Positions 52,826-61,132 are shown, numbered from the stretch's first letter. The stretch: DNA of 64,000 nt from CAZYTM01 sp964649725 (GCA_964649725.1 CAZYTM010000002.1:474555-538554), one strand, 5' to 3'. Program-made: numbers and translations. Notes: generated from the sequence alone by a model not told the origin.

Positions 52826-52879
52826 TAGGTCATATGACCTATATTGTAAGTCATTATATCAGTTAGCAGCGATTGTCAA
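52826..52879 (-). promoter_or_regulatory. Promoter and palindromic operator of the winged-helix gene
   Basis: Minus strand: TTGACA (52874-52879), 15 bases, TATAAT (52853-52858), followed downstream by the perfect palindrome TAGGTCATATGACCTA (52826-52841). Its position after the -10 box suits repression by the gene's own product. Confidence 0.7.
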
Positions 52880-52912
52880 GGAGAGAAAGGGCTGCGAAGA
52901 AAATAGTTGTCA

Positions 52913-52941
52913 GGAATTAAATAAACTGTCCCCGGAATTCC
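52913..52941. repeat. REP-like element
   Basis: 29 bases reading GGAATT, a short core with ACTGTCCCC, then GGAATTCC. The reverse complement of this core is the unit repeated at 63888-64000. The motif is of the type found near REP-associated tyrosine transposases; no transposase gene is in the window. Confidence 0.7.
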
Positions 52942-52962
52942 CATTCTGGACGAAATGCGTGT

Positions 52963-53631
52963 TTACTCCGGCAGCGGCGCCAGGCAGGCGGGGGTATCGT
53001 TTTTCGGCGAATTGACCAGGGTGGCGACCGGCCAGTAGTGCAGCAGCCCGGCCGGATATGGCTGAAAAAAGCCCTGCAGCTGCGCCGGGTCGGTTACTGA
53101 ACTGTCGAGCCATGCCCCGTACTGCTCCTTCAGCAGGATTACCGGCATCCGCTCGTGGATCTCCGCCAGCAGACTATTGGCCGCCGTAGTCAGGATGGTG
53201 CACGACTCGACCGGCTCCCCGGACGGCGCCGACCAGCTCTCCCAGAGCCCGGCCAGGGCAAGGGGTGCGCCGTCTTGCGCCTGGATATAGAGCGGCTTTT
53301 TCTCCCTCCCTGAGACCAGCCACTCATAGAAACCGTTCGCCGGGATGATGCAGCGCCGTTTCTTCAGTGCCGCGCGGAAGGCCGGCTTCTCCTGCACCGT
53401 CTCGCTCCGGGCGTTGATCAGCCGGTTGCCGATGGCCGGGTCCTTCGCCCAGGCCGGGATCAGCCCCCATCTGGCACTGGCCAGCTGCCGGCCGCCGGCA
53501 CCCTCCCTGATGATCGCCACCTGCTGGGTCGGGGCGATGTTGTAGCGGGGTGGCAAAGGCGCCGACACGGTGACGTTGAAGTATCCGGCCAGCAGTTCCG
53601 GAGTGAGGAAGGAGGTGAAGCGTCCGCACAT
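52963..53631 (-). CDS. SOS response-associated peptidase (SRAP, YedK/HMCES)
   Basis: 222 residues. The catalytic Cys2 follows the initiator Met (MCGRFTS), Asn lies in NARSET, Glu in NGFYEW and His in HERMPVIL. SRAP proteins form covalent links with abasic sites in single-stranded DNA and protect them. The length is normal. It lies among the toxin modules on the same strand, without overlap. Confidence 0.94.
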   Translation of the reverse strand: MCGRFTSFLTPELLAGYFNVTVSAPLPPRYNIAPTQQVAIIREGAGGRQLASARWGLIPAWAKDPAIGNRLINARSETVQEKPAFRAALKKRRCIIPANGFYEWLVSGREKKPLYIQAQDGAPLALAGLWESWSAPSGEPVESCTILTTAANSLLAEIHERMPVILLKEQYGAWLDSSVTDPAQLQGFFQPYPAGLLHYWPVATLVNSPKNDTPACLAPLPE

Positions 53632-53718
53632 GGTTGGGTCCTTTGCTGGAGAGAGGAGAAATGAGTAATTTATAGGTTCTGGAGCGATCCGGTTGAGAGA
53701 CGGCCTTTATGCGGGCTA

Positions 53719-53767
53719 TTTGTCGAAGCAGAAAAGTGGATTGTGGGGGTAGACCCCTCTAGTTATT
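53719..53767. repeat. Dispersed repeat B, copy 5
   Basis: 49 bases, starting five bases past the stop of the nucleotidyltransferase gene at 53772-54101 and in the same relative orientation as the other copies. Confidence 0.9.
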
Positions 53768-53771
53768 ATGA

Positions 53772-54101
53772 TTACGCGGCATAGAGCAGTCTTCCCTCGT
53801 CCATAGCCAGTTTTATGACCATGTCCTGATCGTCGCGATACCGCTCAACATCGTCATCCGTAACAACTACGATATCAGCGGCAAACCCCACACCTACAAG
53901 ATTCCGGTAAATCATTTGGGCGGTCCTGCGGCGATGACAGCCGGACGGAACCACCACAAGCAGATCAAGATCACTGTCGGCCGTCATCTCGTCCCGCGCA
54001 GCTGAACCGAACAGAAATACCCGGCTTGGCTGCACGACAGCCAGAATCCGCTGCAGAATCTGCTTCAGGATTTTTTCAGATGCCTTGTGTTGCAAATTCA
54101 T
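53772..54101 (-). CDS. Orphan minimal nucleotidyltransferase
   Basis: 109 residues with an intact GS-X10-DXD motif (GSAARDEMTADSDLD). Unlike the two other nucleotidyltransferases nearby it has no overlapping HEPN gene; repeat B begins directly after its stop. It may have lost its partner or act alone. It uses the shared promoter at 54123-54150. Confidence 0.88.
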   Translation of the reverse strand: MNLQHKASEKILKQILQRILAVVQPSRVFLFGSAARDEMTADSDLDLLVVVPSGCHRRRTAQMIYRNLVGVGFAADIVVVTDDDVERYRDDQDMVIKLAMDEGRLLYAA

Positions 54102-54122
54102 ACTCCCTGTTGGAATATCAGC

Positions 54123-54150
54123 ATTATACAGGCATATTCGCTAAAATCAA
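54123..54150 (-). promoter_or_regulatory. Shared MNT-module promoter, copy 3
   Basis: Minus strand TTGATT, 16 bases, TATAAT, identical boxes and spacing to copies 1 and 2, but with a diverged spacer and flanks. Only the functional boxes are conserved, which argues for selection. Confidence 0.72.
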
Positions 54151-54154
54151 CAAG

Positions 54155-54493
54155 TTAGCAAAGCCGGACTACTCTCCTCTTTGCATAGCCATCATCAGAG
54201 ATATAGAGTTCCCAAAGGTCGCCCACGTCGCTCCCCTGAGCAGTCATGACGCCCGACAAGCCAAAATCGGGGAATTTCCTTCTCATTTGCGTGATGACAA
54301 CATTCACCAGTTCCGGCATGTTGTAGGTTTTTTCGGAGCCATCCCATTGTATCCCGCTGTTGTCAGGCAGTAGCGCAAGGTCTATGTAGGTTTGATCCTG
54401 AGCGCTCCATTCCGGATGATTGCGGCAATCTTGCCTGAGTATCTGTGTGAAGTGAAAAGTGTAGCTCCGGTACGTAGGTTGCTTACCTGTCAG
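54155..54493 (-). CDS. Hypothetical protein, 112 aa, apparent CTG start
   Basis: An open frame of 113 codons ends at TAA 54155-54157. The only start with a ribosome site is CTG at 54491-54493, seven bases after AGGAG; an in-frame TAG lies immediately upstream and no ATG, GTG or TTG occurs early. The product reads like a folded protein (YRSYTFHFTQILRQDCRNHP, later LWELYISDDGYAKRRVVRL). It could instead be the 3' part of a truncated gene. No family is recognised. Its stop lies just ahead of the next gene's promoter. Confidence 0.55.
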   Translation of the reverse strand: MTGKQPTYRSYTFHFTQILRQDCRNHPEWSAQDQTYIDLALLPDNSGIQWDGSEKTYNMPELVNVVITQMRRKFPDFGLSGVMTAQGSDVGDLWELYISDDGYAKRRVVRLC

Positions 54494-54514
54494 AAGATGA
54501 CTCCTCTAAAACTA

Positions 54515-54534
54515 GCATAGCATCTTAACTATGC
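54515..54534 (-). promoter_or_regulatory. Inverted repeat upstream of the CTG-start gene
   Basis: GCATAG, eight bases, CTATGC, ten bases ahead of the AGGAG site. It may be an operator or a small mRNA hairpin. Confidence 0.4.
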
Positions 54535-54613
54535 AAAACCACTGGCACTAACCTTTAAATTATGCTATCAAGAATTTATCAATTAATAAAACTGTTATAA
54601 AGGAATAAATGCT

Positions 54614-55096
54614 ATGAGAATCAGGCCGACTAAAGATCATTACTATCTTGGAATTGCCCAGGAAGTTGCTAAACGCGGAACATGCCTCAGGCGAAATTTT
54701 GGAGCCGTTATTGTCAAGAACGACCAAATAATTAGCACTGGCTATGTGGGCGCACCAAGAAAGTCAAAGAACTGCATTGATATTGGAAAATGCACTCGGG
54801 AAGAACAGAATATTCCTCAAGGGCAGCGATATGAACTATGCAGGTCGGTCCATGCCGAGATGAATGCTATCATACATGCGTCCAGGGCTGACATGATTGA
54901 CAGTAGTATGTTCTTAGTTGGCATTGACGTTGAAAGTAACAAATTAGTCGAAAATTCTGAGCCTTGCAAACTTTGCAAGAGGGTCATAATCAATGCAGGG
55001 ATAAACGTAGTGCATACACAAACAGGTGAAGACAGTTTCAAAAAGTTCGATGTTTCAAGTTGGATTGATCAGGAATTTGACTCTGAAGGCTACTAA
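54614..55096 (+). CDS. dCMP deaminase family protein
   Basis: 160 residues of the zinc-dependent deoxycytidylate deaminase type. The catalytic zinc site is His80-Ala-Glu82 with Cys118 and Cys121 in EPCKLC; additional cysteines (24, 54, 60, 76) fit the structural zinc of ComEB/phage-type enzymes. It would convert dCMP to dUMP. It is convergent with the six-gene operon, ending 22 bases from it. The surrounding DNA is AT-rich compared with the core genome. Phages and defence systems also carry such enzymes. Confidence 0.92.
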   Translation: MRIRPTKDHYYLGIAQEVAKRGTCLRRNFGAVIVKNDQIISTGYVGAPRKSKNCIDIGKCTREEQNIPQGQRYELCRSVHAEMNAIIHASRADMIDSSMFLVGIDVESNKLVENSEPCKLCKRVIINAGINVVHTQTGEDSFKKFDVSSWIDQEFDSEGY

Positions 55097-55118
55097 CTCC
55101 CTGACCTCCAAAATCACT

Positions 55119-55994
55119 TTATCTTTTATACCAATGGCCGTAAATGTCCCAAAGAAGCCAGCCATGAGCGGGCAAGTAGGAAAACGAGGCAACATAAACT
55201 GGCGATGGTGGCAGTTGATTCACTACTTCATAGTAAACAGACTCAACTGTTTTCAGTAGACTCACTTTGAGGGAGGGTTTTAAAGGCGTATAAGTTACAG
55301 GGGGTGAGAAATCCATATTACAATCCGAAACATCAAAGTGCTCTATTCCTTCGAGTTCGGGTAGTAACCGGCATTGTTCATTAACATATCTGACATATTT
55401 TGATAGCTTGTAAGCGTAAGTTTTCCTCTGTTCAGCATCCGTCTTGTAAGAATCAACGTCAACACTTGCCTCTTGCCTTATCCTGCTTTCCTGCATATCA
55501 AGGGAAAACACCTCATGCGGTCGACTCTTCCCCAAGCGCAAATCACCTGCATCAAAACCTTTGCCGACCACCTCAGCCTGCACAATATGTGACTTGGGCT
55601 CAATCAAGACGCCGACACTGTATTCATCTTCAAACCGGTCTGCGTGTTTATGGAAAAGAGGAAAGCAATTTATAGAAAACAGGAAATCAGAAACTTTTTT
55701 CGCAGCGTCAAAGGTATAGACAGGAATTCCACCCAAAGGCTTTTGTTTCGGGAAAATGGAATAATCCATCCGTATCATCAACGGCCAACCCCAAAGCTCT
55801 CCAGCCTTTTCAATAAGTTCATATTTTGGCTCTAGAAGTAATAACGTCGGGAGGGTGTGAATACGTGCCCTGGAGGCAAAGAGTAAAGATAACGTTTTGT
55901 ATAGGTGTTTACGCGAAAGAGTATCAACTGATATGCTTGCATCAGTAATAATTTCGCTTTCGTTTGCTAATGTGATTTTACCAAGTTTTATCAT
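55119..55994 (-). CDS. ATP-grasp-like protein
   Basis: 291 residues. The middle (about 45-175) resembles an ATP-grasp fold: a Lys-containing strand before WGWPLMIRMDYS, a Gly loop in KPLGGIPVY and EYSVGVLIEPKSHIVQAEVV as the metal/ATP strand region. The C-terminal part is not recognised. If correct it would ligate an acid to an amine or thiol using ATP. It is the last gene of the operon and overlaps the kinase-like gene by four bases. The family call is tentative. Confidence 0.6.
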   Translation of the reverse strand: MIKLGKITLANESEIITDASISVDTLSRKHLYKTLSLLFASRARIHTLPTLLLLEPKYELIEKAGELWGWPLMIRMDYSIFPKQKPLGGIPVYTFDAAKKVSDFLFSINCFPLFHKHADRFEDEYSVGVLIEPKSHIVQAEVVGKGFDAGDLRLGKSRPHEVFSLDMQESRIRQEASVDVDSYKTDAEQRKTYAYKLSKYVRYVNEQCRLLPELEGIEHFDVSDCNMDFSPPVTYTPLKPSLKVSLLKTVESVYYEVVNQLPPSPVYVASFSYLPAHGWLLWDIYGHWYKR

Positions 55995-57115
55995 AGTTTG
56001 ATGTACTTTCCATCTTCAACAATTCTCTTTGAGATAAGACCTAATGCTCTCATTGCAATTATATTGTCGTAAAATTTCATTAAACCAAACATAACGAAGA
56101 ACTGTGATACTAAATAACGCGAAAAATCAAATTCTGCTCCAATTACTTCTTTTGCTCTGCGCCTAACACATGAAATTATATTAGCCAATCTGTGGTATAT
56201 AATTGGTAGAGATGTGTCTTGGAGAATTTTTTCACAACCATCAATTTCGAGCAATAACTGATCGACTTTTAGTTGTTGTTTATGGTCGAGTGTTTTCGGA
56301 AATGATTTGAATCTAATTGAATTTTCCATCAATACAAAATCAACCAATAAATCTGTTCTACTATGAGCCCATTCAAAATCAATCAACCTTGGTAATTTAT
56401 CTTCATGTATTACTATGTTGTCGGGATGCATATCGCCATGAACTCTTGACACGTAAGTAACTAATGGCTTCTTGATCATTTGTTTCAATTTTATTGGGTT
56501 GTATATTTCAGCAGATTCAAATGAAATATAATCTTTATCTACATCAGCTCCTAATATATCAGCAATCCGTTGATAAGCATCTGGCTTTCTCAAATACCAA
56601 GCATAGTGCAGTAATGGACTTACTTTAAATTTATTTTTTTGATCATGAGCTGGCTTGAGCTTTTTATAGGCGCCCTCAAGATATTTGGTAATACCTTCTG
56701 CGTCCGCATATCCTGGGGTAACTTTATCAGGCCAGATTTCAGTGGCAAGCGTTACTGATTCAGTAGCTTTTGATGCGAATATAGTTCCCTGATGGCTTAG
56801 AAGTATTGCACCTCTATCTCCTTCATAGAAGGCTTTCTGAAACGCTGCACAATCGTCAATACAATTCCAAAGAATTTTTATCGCATTAACTTCTTTTCTA
56901 ATTTTTTTCTTACTGGCGAATTTTATTACAAATGGTAACCCGCTTTGTATGTCAGTGGTATTTGTAAAATGAGCTATATGGAGCTCAGCACCTGAATTCC
57001 CGTAACGAGGGAACTTTTTTTTGATGGGATGCTTTGACTTTCGTGCGCGACATATTTTATCGAAAAGGATTTCATCAGAATCAGTACAACCGCTACTGGC
57101 TTTAACTTTGCTCAT
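55991..57115 (-). CDS. Aminoglycoside-phosphotransferase-like kinase
   Basis: 374 residues of the APH/choline-kinase fold. The catalytic loop is HGDMHPDN (His226, Asp228, Asn233) and the metal Asp246 lies in LIDFEWA. The N-lobe lysine is probably in FVIKFASKKK. It should phosphorylate a small molecule, sugar or nucleoside rather than protein. AT-rich, with a lysine-rich composition. It overlaps the ATP-grasp-like gene and starts seven bases after the HIT gene ends. Confidence 0.87.
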   Translation of the reverse strand: MSKVKASSGCTDSDEILFDKICRARKSKHPIKKKFPRYGNSGAELHIAHFTNTTDIQSGLPFVIKFASKKKIRKEVNAIKILWNCIDDCAAFQKAFYEGDRGAILLSHQGTIFASKATESVTLATEIWPDKVTPGYADAEGITKYLEGAYKKLKPAHDQKNKFKVSPLLHYAWYLRKPDAYQRIADILGADVDKDYISFESAEIYNPIKLKQMIKKPLVTYVSRVHGDMHPDNIVIHEDKLPRLIDFEWAHSRTDLLVDFVLMENSIRFKSFPKTLDHKQQLKVDQLLLEIDGCEKILQDTSLPIIYHRLANIISCVRRRAKEVIGAEFDFSRYLVSQFFVMFGLMKFYDNIIAMRALGLISKRIVEDGKYIKL

Positions 57116-57122
57116 TTGCCCC

Positions 57123-57806
57123 TCACACGCAAATAGTTAGCTGCCTCATTGCTAATAGTGCGGTCAATGAATCAGTAAATTGACTAATACCATCTGCATT
57201 TCGCCAATCCCAAGTTTTATTATTCAATCTACCGGCAATAAGCTTTCTTACCAATTGTGAAGGAATGTGGTCACTGACTATTTTTTGCATACTATTGAAT
57301 CTATTACCCATCATTATATATGCATCGGCATGATACTTTGCATTATATAAATCGTTTAAAGTTGTGACACCAGTTGTGCCTAGTTGCTGAATTACTTTTT
57401 CAATAATTCCATTGGAAATATTTTCAGGCAGAGGCACAAAATGTAAGTGTGCGTGATTAATTCCACATGCAACATCATCCAATCGCCCCACTCCGTGTTC
57501 GAAAAGGAAGAGTTGACCAAAGCGATCCGACAGGTTTGCATAGAGCGAGTCAATCAACGTTAAAGCTTCATCCTTCATCTCTTTAGGGCAGGCCATTATG
57601 CTTGTGTAATGCTGCTTTGGCAGTAGCATCGTATGCCCGATTGCGAGTGGCGACACTGAAGGGATTACAATGAAGTTGTCGCTTTCAAAACAAATGCGCT
57701 TATCAACCCCATAAACCGCAGCATATTCAGCAGGGAATATTCCGGTTTCTATCTCATTACACAGACAGCAATCAGTAATTTTTTCCGGTTGATGATAGTT
57801 CGCCAT
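57123..57806 (-). CDS. HIT-family nucleotide hydrolase/transferase
   Basis: 227 residues. The histidine triad is HAHLHFV (His118, 120, 122; His120 the nucleophile), preceded by a GHTMLLPKQHY block. An N-terminal CCLC motif (13-16) suggests a zinc site as in GalT-like HIT enzymes. The C-terminal 90 residues are an addition beyond the core HIT domain. It probably cleaves or transfers a nucleotide; the substrate is unknown. Confidence 0.9.
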   Translation of the reverse strand: MANYHQPEKITDCCLCNEIETGIFPAEYAAVYGVDKRICFESDNFIVIPSVSPLAIGHTMLLPKQHYTSIMACPKEMKDEALTLIDSLYANLSDRFGQLFLFEHGVGRLDDVACGINHAHLHFVPLPENISNGIIEKVIQQLGTTGVTTLNDLYNAKYHADAYIMMGNRFNSMQKIVSDHIPSQLVRKLIAGRLNNKTWDWRNADGISQFTDSLTALLAMRQLTICV

Positions 57807-57834
57807 TTGCTCTCCTCCTTTCGAATAATTGATA

Positions 57835-58854
57835 TTAGGCCGTAACTGTTGGTTGCTTTTTCGGGTCGAAAATAATGCACTCGCAACTGGCTTTATGACA
57901 TGCGTAACATTTTAACGATTCAGTTGCATGCTTGGATTCATATATCTCAGATAATTTCTTTTCTATGTCCCACTTATCCTTGTCTGCTTCATTTTCCAGC
58001 TCAAGCTTGCCATGTATATGATTGCATTTATCAAGCAACGAACAGAGCCACGAGAATGAATCGCAGTATTCTGAAACGAGATTCAGTTTGAAGTCAGCTA
58101 TCTTCCACTTGATTGCTGTCAAGTCCATATCGTGTGATTTTACGTGGTTGCGCACATCTTTGCCGTCAGTAACATTATAGCGCTTCTTCAGTTCATTGGT
58201 CAGGGCAGTATGCTTCTCTACAATTCCTTTGATGGTTATAATCTCTTCAAGAAAACTGCCGTCTATATCGACAGTATGGTCGTGAATGACCCCTCTGAAT
58301 TGTGTCAATGATCGAATCGCCTTGGCTGTCTCGCCACCTTCCTCGAGAAGTTTGAAGCCAATGCTATCGAGCGGACGGAGTTCCATTTTCTTACCGAAAA
58401 TTTTACGATACATTTCCATCCATGCCCGGAGGGTAAAATGCTTTAGTTCGGCTTCGACCTTATCTAGCTCCGGTAGCCATTCTCCGTACTTGAACTCTTT
58501 CGAATTATTCCCTTCCCTTTCATATTGTGAGCAGTTACACGCCTCTTGCATACAGTGACCGCACTTCTTCGGGAATTTGAATCCTGCCAAGCGCCAGATA
58601 GGTTCATCGATTTTGAAAATGAGATCATCCGTTGTTCTGAGTTTGTTGGCAAAACAGAGCAGCCAGCAGATGGCGTGGGCGGACGTCTCATAAATCCTGA
58701 GGAATTCGTATTGGCGTATCGCTTCGCCAACACTGCTGAAATGGGCCATGACGCCGATCCAGAAGTGTTCAGGCTCTCTCTTGGAGTCGGGCACGGCATA
58801 CAGCTTGGCAAAGCCTTCAAACCAATCGTTAAGAGACCTTTCGGCAGCTTCCAT
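57835..58854 (-). CDS. Duplicated MazG-like protein with two zinc knuckles
   Basis: 339 residues. The second half shows a MazG-type pattern: LLEEGGETAKAI (Glu171, 172, 175) and later SEYCDSFSWL (Glu262, Asp265), the EExxE...ExxD metal set of NTP pyrophosphohydrolases. The first half repeats the layout in degenerate form (WIGVMAHFSSVGEAI, then YETSAHAICWLL). Each half ends in an identical C-x2-C-x4-C-x-C knuckle (Cys98-108 and Cys316-326). It may hydrolyse an NTP or modified nucleotide. The start abuts the radical SAM stop. Confidence 0.72.
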   Translation of the reverse strand: MEAAERSLNDWFEGFAKLYAVPDSKREPEHFWIGVMAHFSSVGEAIRQYEFLRIYETSAHAICWLLCFANKLRTTDDLIFKIDEPIWRLAGFKFPKKCGHCMQEACNCSQYEREGNNSKEFKYGEWLPELDKVEAELKHFTLRAWMEMYRKIFGKKMELRPLDSIGFKLLEEGGETAKAIRSLTQFRGVIHDHTVDIDGSFLEEIITIKGIVEKHTALTNELKKRYNVTDGKDVRNHVKSHDMDLTAIKWKIADFKLNLVSEYCDSFSWLCSLLDKCNHIHGKLELENEADKDKWDIEKKLSEIYESKHATESLKCYACHKASCECIIFDPKKQPTVTA

Positions 58855-59832
58855 TTAGCTCACTTTCCTCTTTTCTACAGAGTGCTTCAGATACCTGTCG
58901 GCATGATCAACCGGACTGACCCAATCAAAATAATTCACTTCACCAATCTTGCCCATATGCACTTTCTTGCCTGGCGTTTCATTGCTTTGCGTATACAACT
59001 CGCCATCACCAACCAGTAGAAAGACACTATTGTGGCGGAGGTCGGCTTTGTATTCACAAGCAACTCCCACATTCGCTGCTGCCTTGGTCAACTTATGCAT
59101 ACAGGCGAGAGCTTCTGCCGGTTTCAATACATGTGTACGCATCTTGTGTGACGGAATGAATCGTTGCAAAACCCATCTCTTAACTCCAAGAGAAATAAGC
59201 TTTTGAGGGAACTGGAGCAGAACATTATTTTTGTGATTCATTTTGTGAATAACTGTTTGCACCGCAACCTGGATATTATTATCAATCATAAGCTTAATAA
59301 ATTTTTCTTTAAAAGCCAGAGCATCTGTAGTGCTAGGATACATGCCAGTAGGAGTTTTACGTAATCTCAGTTCTTCACTGGGCACCGGTGTATCCCAGGA
59401 AAGCCTGACCATTACATTCTTTTTTTTCAATTCCGTAATCACCTTCTTTGAAGGCAATATGGTTGCGTTTGTATCAATGATTATGCCTTTATTATTGATC
59501 CCTTTTAGCAATCTTATCAGGTCTTCTTCCTTTTGCTTCAACAAAGGCTCACCACCAGTAATAACCGTTACAAGAAATGGTGACTCATTGATTAGTTTCA
59601 ATAGTTCATCATTTAATACAAGTTCGCCTTCAGTGCCCACAGCTTTCTTCATATCTTCAGCGACACAATGAACACACTTCATATTACATTGCAGGGTCAG
59701 ATCTATATTGAGAAGTAACGGAAGAGAAGGGATCGGCATCTCCAATTCAACGGAGTTTGCCTTCCATTCGTAATGATGTACTTTGGTGTCATATTGGATG
59801 ACACCCCATGATTCGGTGCGGGAGATGATCAT
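58855..59832 (-). CDS. Radical SAM protein
   Basis: 325 residues. CxxxCxxC at Cys49, Cys53, Cys56 (TLQCNMKCVHC) binds the 4Fe-4S cluster, and VITGGEPLL is the SAM-binding GGE motif. The remainder is a partial TIM barrel without recognisable SPASM or twitch cysteines. It overlaps the methyltransferase gene by four bases. The substrate is unknown; a nucleotide or a base within nucleic acid would fit the neighbours. Confidence 0.9.
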   Translation of the reverse strand: MIISRTESWGVIQYDTKVHHYEWKANSVELEMPIPSLPLLLNIDLTLQCNMKCVHCVAEDMKKAVGTEGELVLNDELLKLINESPFLVTVITGGEPLLKQKEEDLIRLLKGINNKGIIIDTNATILPSKKVITELKKKNVMVRLSWDTPVPSEELRLRKTPTGMYPSTTDALAFKEKFIKLMIDNNIQVAVQTVIHKMNHKNNVLLQFPQKLISLGVKRWVLQRFIPSHKMRTHVLKPAEALACMHKLTKAAANVGVACEYKADLRHNSVFLLVGDGELYTQSNETPGKKVHMGKIGEVNYFDWVSPVDHADRYLKHSVEKRKVS

Positions 59833-61061
59833 CTACGCTCTGCCTTAATAATGATTTCATGGTGTTTCTTAACTAGCACTGAATGCTCTTTACTTATATT
59901 TCGCGTCCCTTGATGTCTCCGTAATTTGCGAAAAGAATGATCAACCTTCAAACCATTGGCAGCAAGGCATTCAGCACTGTAGACCGCAAGTTCATTCAAT
60001 TCGCCCCTGTGTATGTTGTTTTGGACAACAAAGTGAATCGAGCCAGATTCAGACAATAGTCCGCACAAATAATCAATAGTCGTGAATAGATCGAGATAAT
60101 ATCTGACGAAATATCTGTGGTAGTAATTTTTTTCCTTTTTCTTGCCAAGCTTCAAAACCTGCTCAAGAAAGTCCTGTAAAGATTCACTGCGCGAATACAA
60201 ATATCCGAGCTCATCGTCTGAGGGGAAGTAATGCCTGACCGAGTTAGTAGCAATCTGTTTGCTGGTAATCTCTTCAATTTTACAAGCGCCAACTTCTTCC
60301 AGGAAAAACAATTCAGGGCCAAACATTCTCGCATAGTCAAATCGGTTCGGATAAGGCGGTGAAGTTATAATGGTATCTACAGGCTCGTCACAGAAAACTG
60401 ACTTGGCATCGCTTGTTTGAAATGAGACTGGTGTTGAATGCAAAGGTGAATCGGGGTCACCATAGAATTGCCATAATTTCCTGAAGCTAGCCATTATTTC
60501 GCTAACTATTTCTTCTAGTGGCTTGTGTAATGAGATGCCGCCGGGCCGATGCCAGTACGCATTTGACGTAGAGCTCCATGTGCTAGAAAAAGATCGTACT
60601 GTCAGAAGTATTACGGCCTTTATGAAATCGGGAAACTTTTCTTCTAATCCATTTGACTCTTGCCACGCAAATCGCAAACTTTCCAGTGCTTGATCATGGA
60701 ACCAAGAATCAGTTATTAGCAAACTTGTCTCTCCGAAATGACTGAAGAAATCCATGATGAAATTTTTGATGCTGTTATGACTTAATTTTTCATAATCAGC
60801 GATACATTTCCAGACTTCTAACGTTTTGGCACTGTTGACGTATTTATGGACAGGGAGAATCTCGGAGTAATAAGAAGAAATCCCCATTTTTTGACAATAC
60901 GGTAGCAATGAAGCAGTGCCTGCCATCGGATCAAGTAATACACGTGTAGTTGGCAGCACGTCTCTCACAAAGTGCTCTAAAATATCTTTACGGAATCTCG
61001 CATATTCCTGCGGGAAGAATCTGAAATCGGATATAGAGTTTTCTGTCGCAATAAATGCCAT
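59829..61061 (-). CDS. DNA methyltransferase (N4-cytosine/N6-adenine type)
   Basis: 410 residues. The SAM-binding motif I is LLDPMAGTASLL (42-53) and the catalytic motif IV is SPPY (234-237), typical of amino-methyltransferases acting on cytosine N4 or adenine N6. A long segment between them may be the target-recognition region. It is the first gene of the six-gene operon and has its own promoter and a structured leader. It could also protect DNA from the BglII-type enzyme encoded at 61881-62771. Confidence 0.88.
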   Translation of the reverse strand: MAFIATENSISDFRFFPQEYARFRKDILEHFVRDVLPTTRVLLDPMAGTASLLPYCQKMGISSYYSEILPVHKYVNSAKTLEVWKCIADYEKLSHNSIKNFIMDFFSHFGETSLLITDSWFHDQALESLRFAWQESNGLEEKFPDFIKAVILLTVRSFSSTWSSTSNAYWHRPGGISLHKPLEEIVSEIMASFRKLWQFYGDPDSPLHSTPVSFQTSDAKSVFCDEPVDTIITSPPYPNRFDYARMFGPELFFLEEVGACKIEEITSKQIATNSVRHYFPSDDELGYLYSRSESLQDFLEQVLKLGKKKEKNYYHRYFVRYYLDLFTTIDYLCGLLSESGSIHFVVQNNIHRGELNELAVYSAECLAANGLKVDHSFRKLRRHQGTRNISKEHSVLVKKHHEIIIKAERR

Positions 61062-61096
61062 TAAAAGCCGATTGCTCCAATGTTGATATACAATAA

Positions 61097-61132
61097 AACC
61101 GCTAACCCAGCTATCAGCTGACGCAAGCGGTT
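61097..61132 (-). promoter_or_regulatory. Nested hairpin in the operon leader
   Basis: Outer arms AACCGC/GCGGTT and inner arms CAGCT/AGCTG around ATC form a nested inverted repeat between the promoter and the methyltransferase start. It could be an attenuator, an operator or a site for autoregulation. No U tract follows. Confidence 0.45.

Noticed and set aside
49733..53767. Integron attC sites behind the toxin-antitoxin genes
   Set aside because: The repeats follow genes in one direction as attC sites do, but lack the paired R/L core sites (GTTRRRY and complement) and no integrase is present.
54026..54373. Plus-strand frame of 115 codons
   Set aside because: Runs antisense through the nucleotidyltransferase gene, its promoter and the CTG-start gene; no ribosome site.
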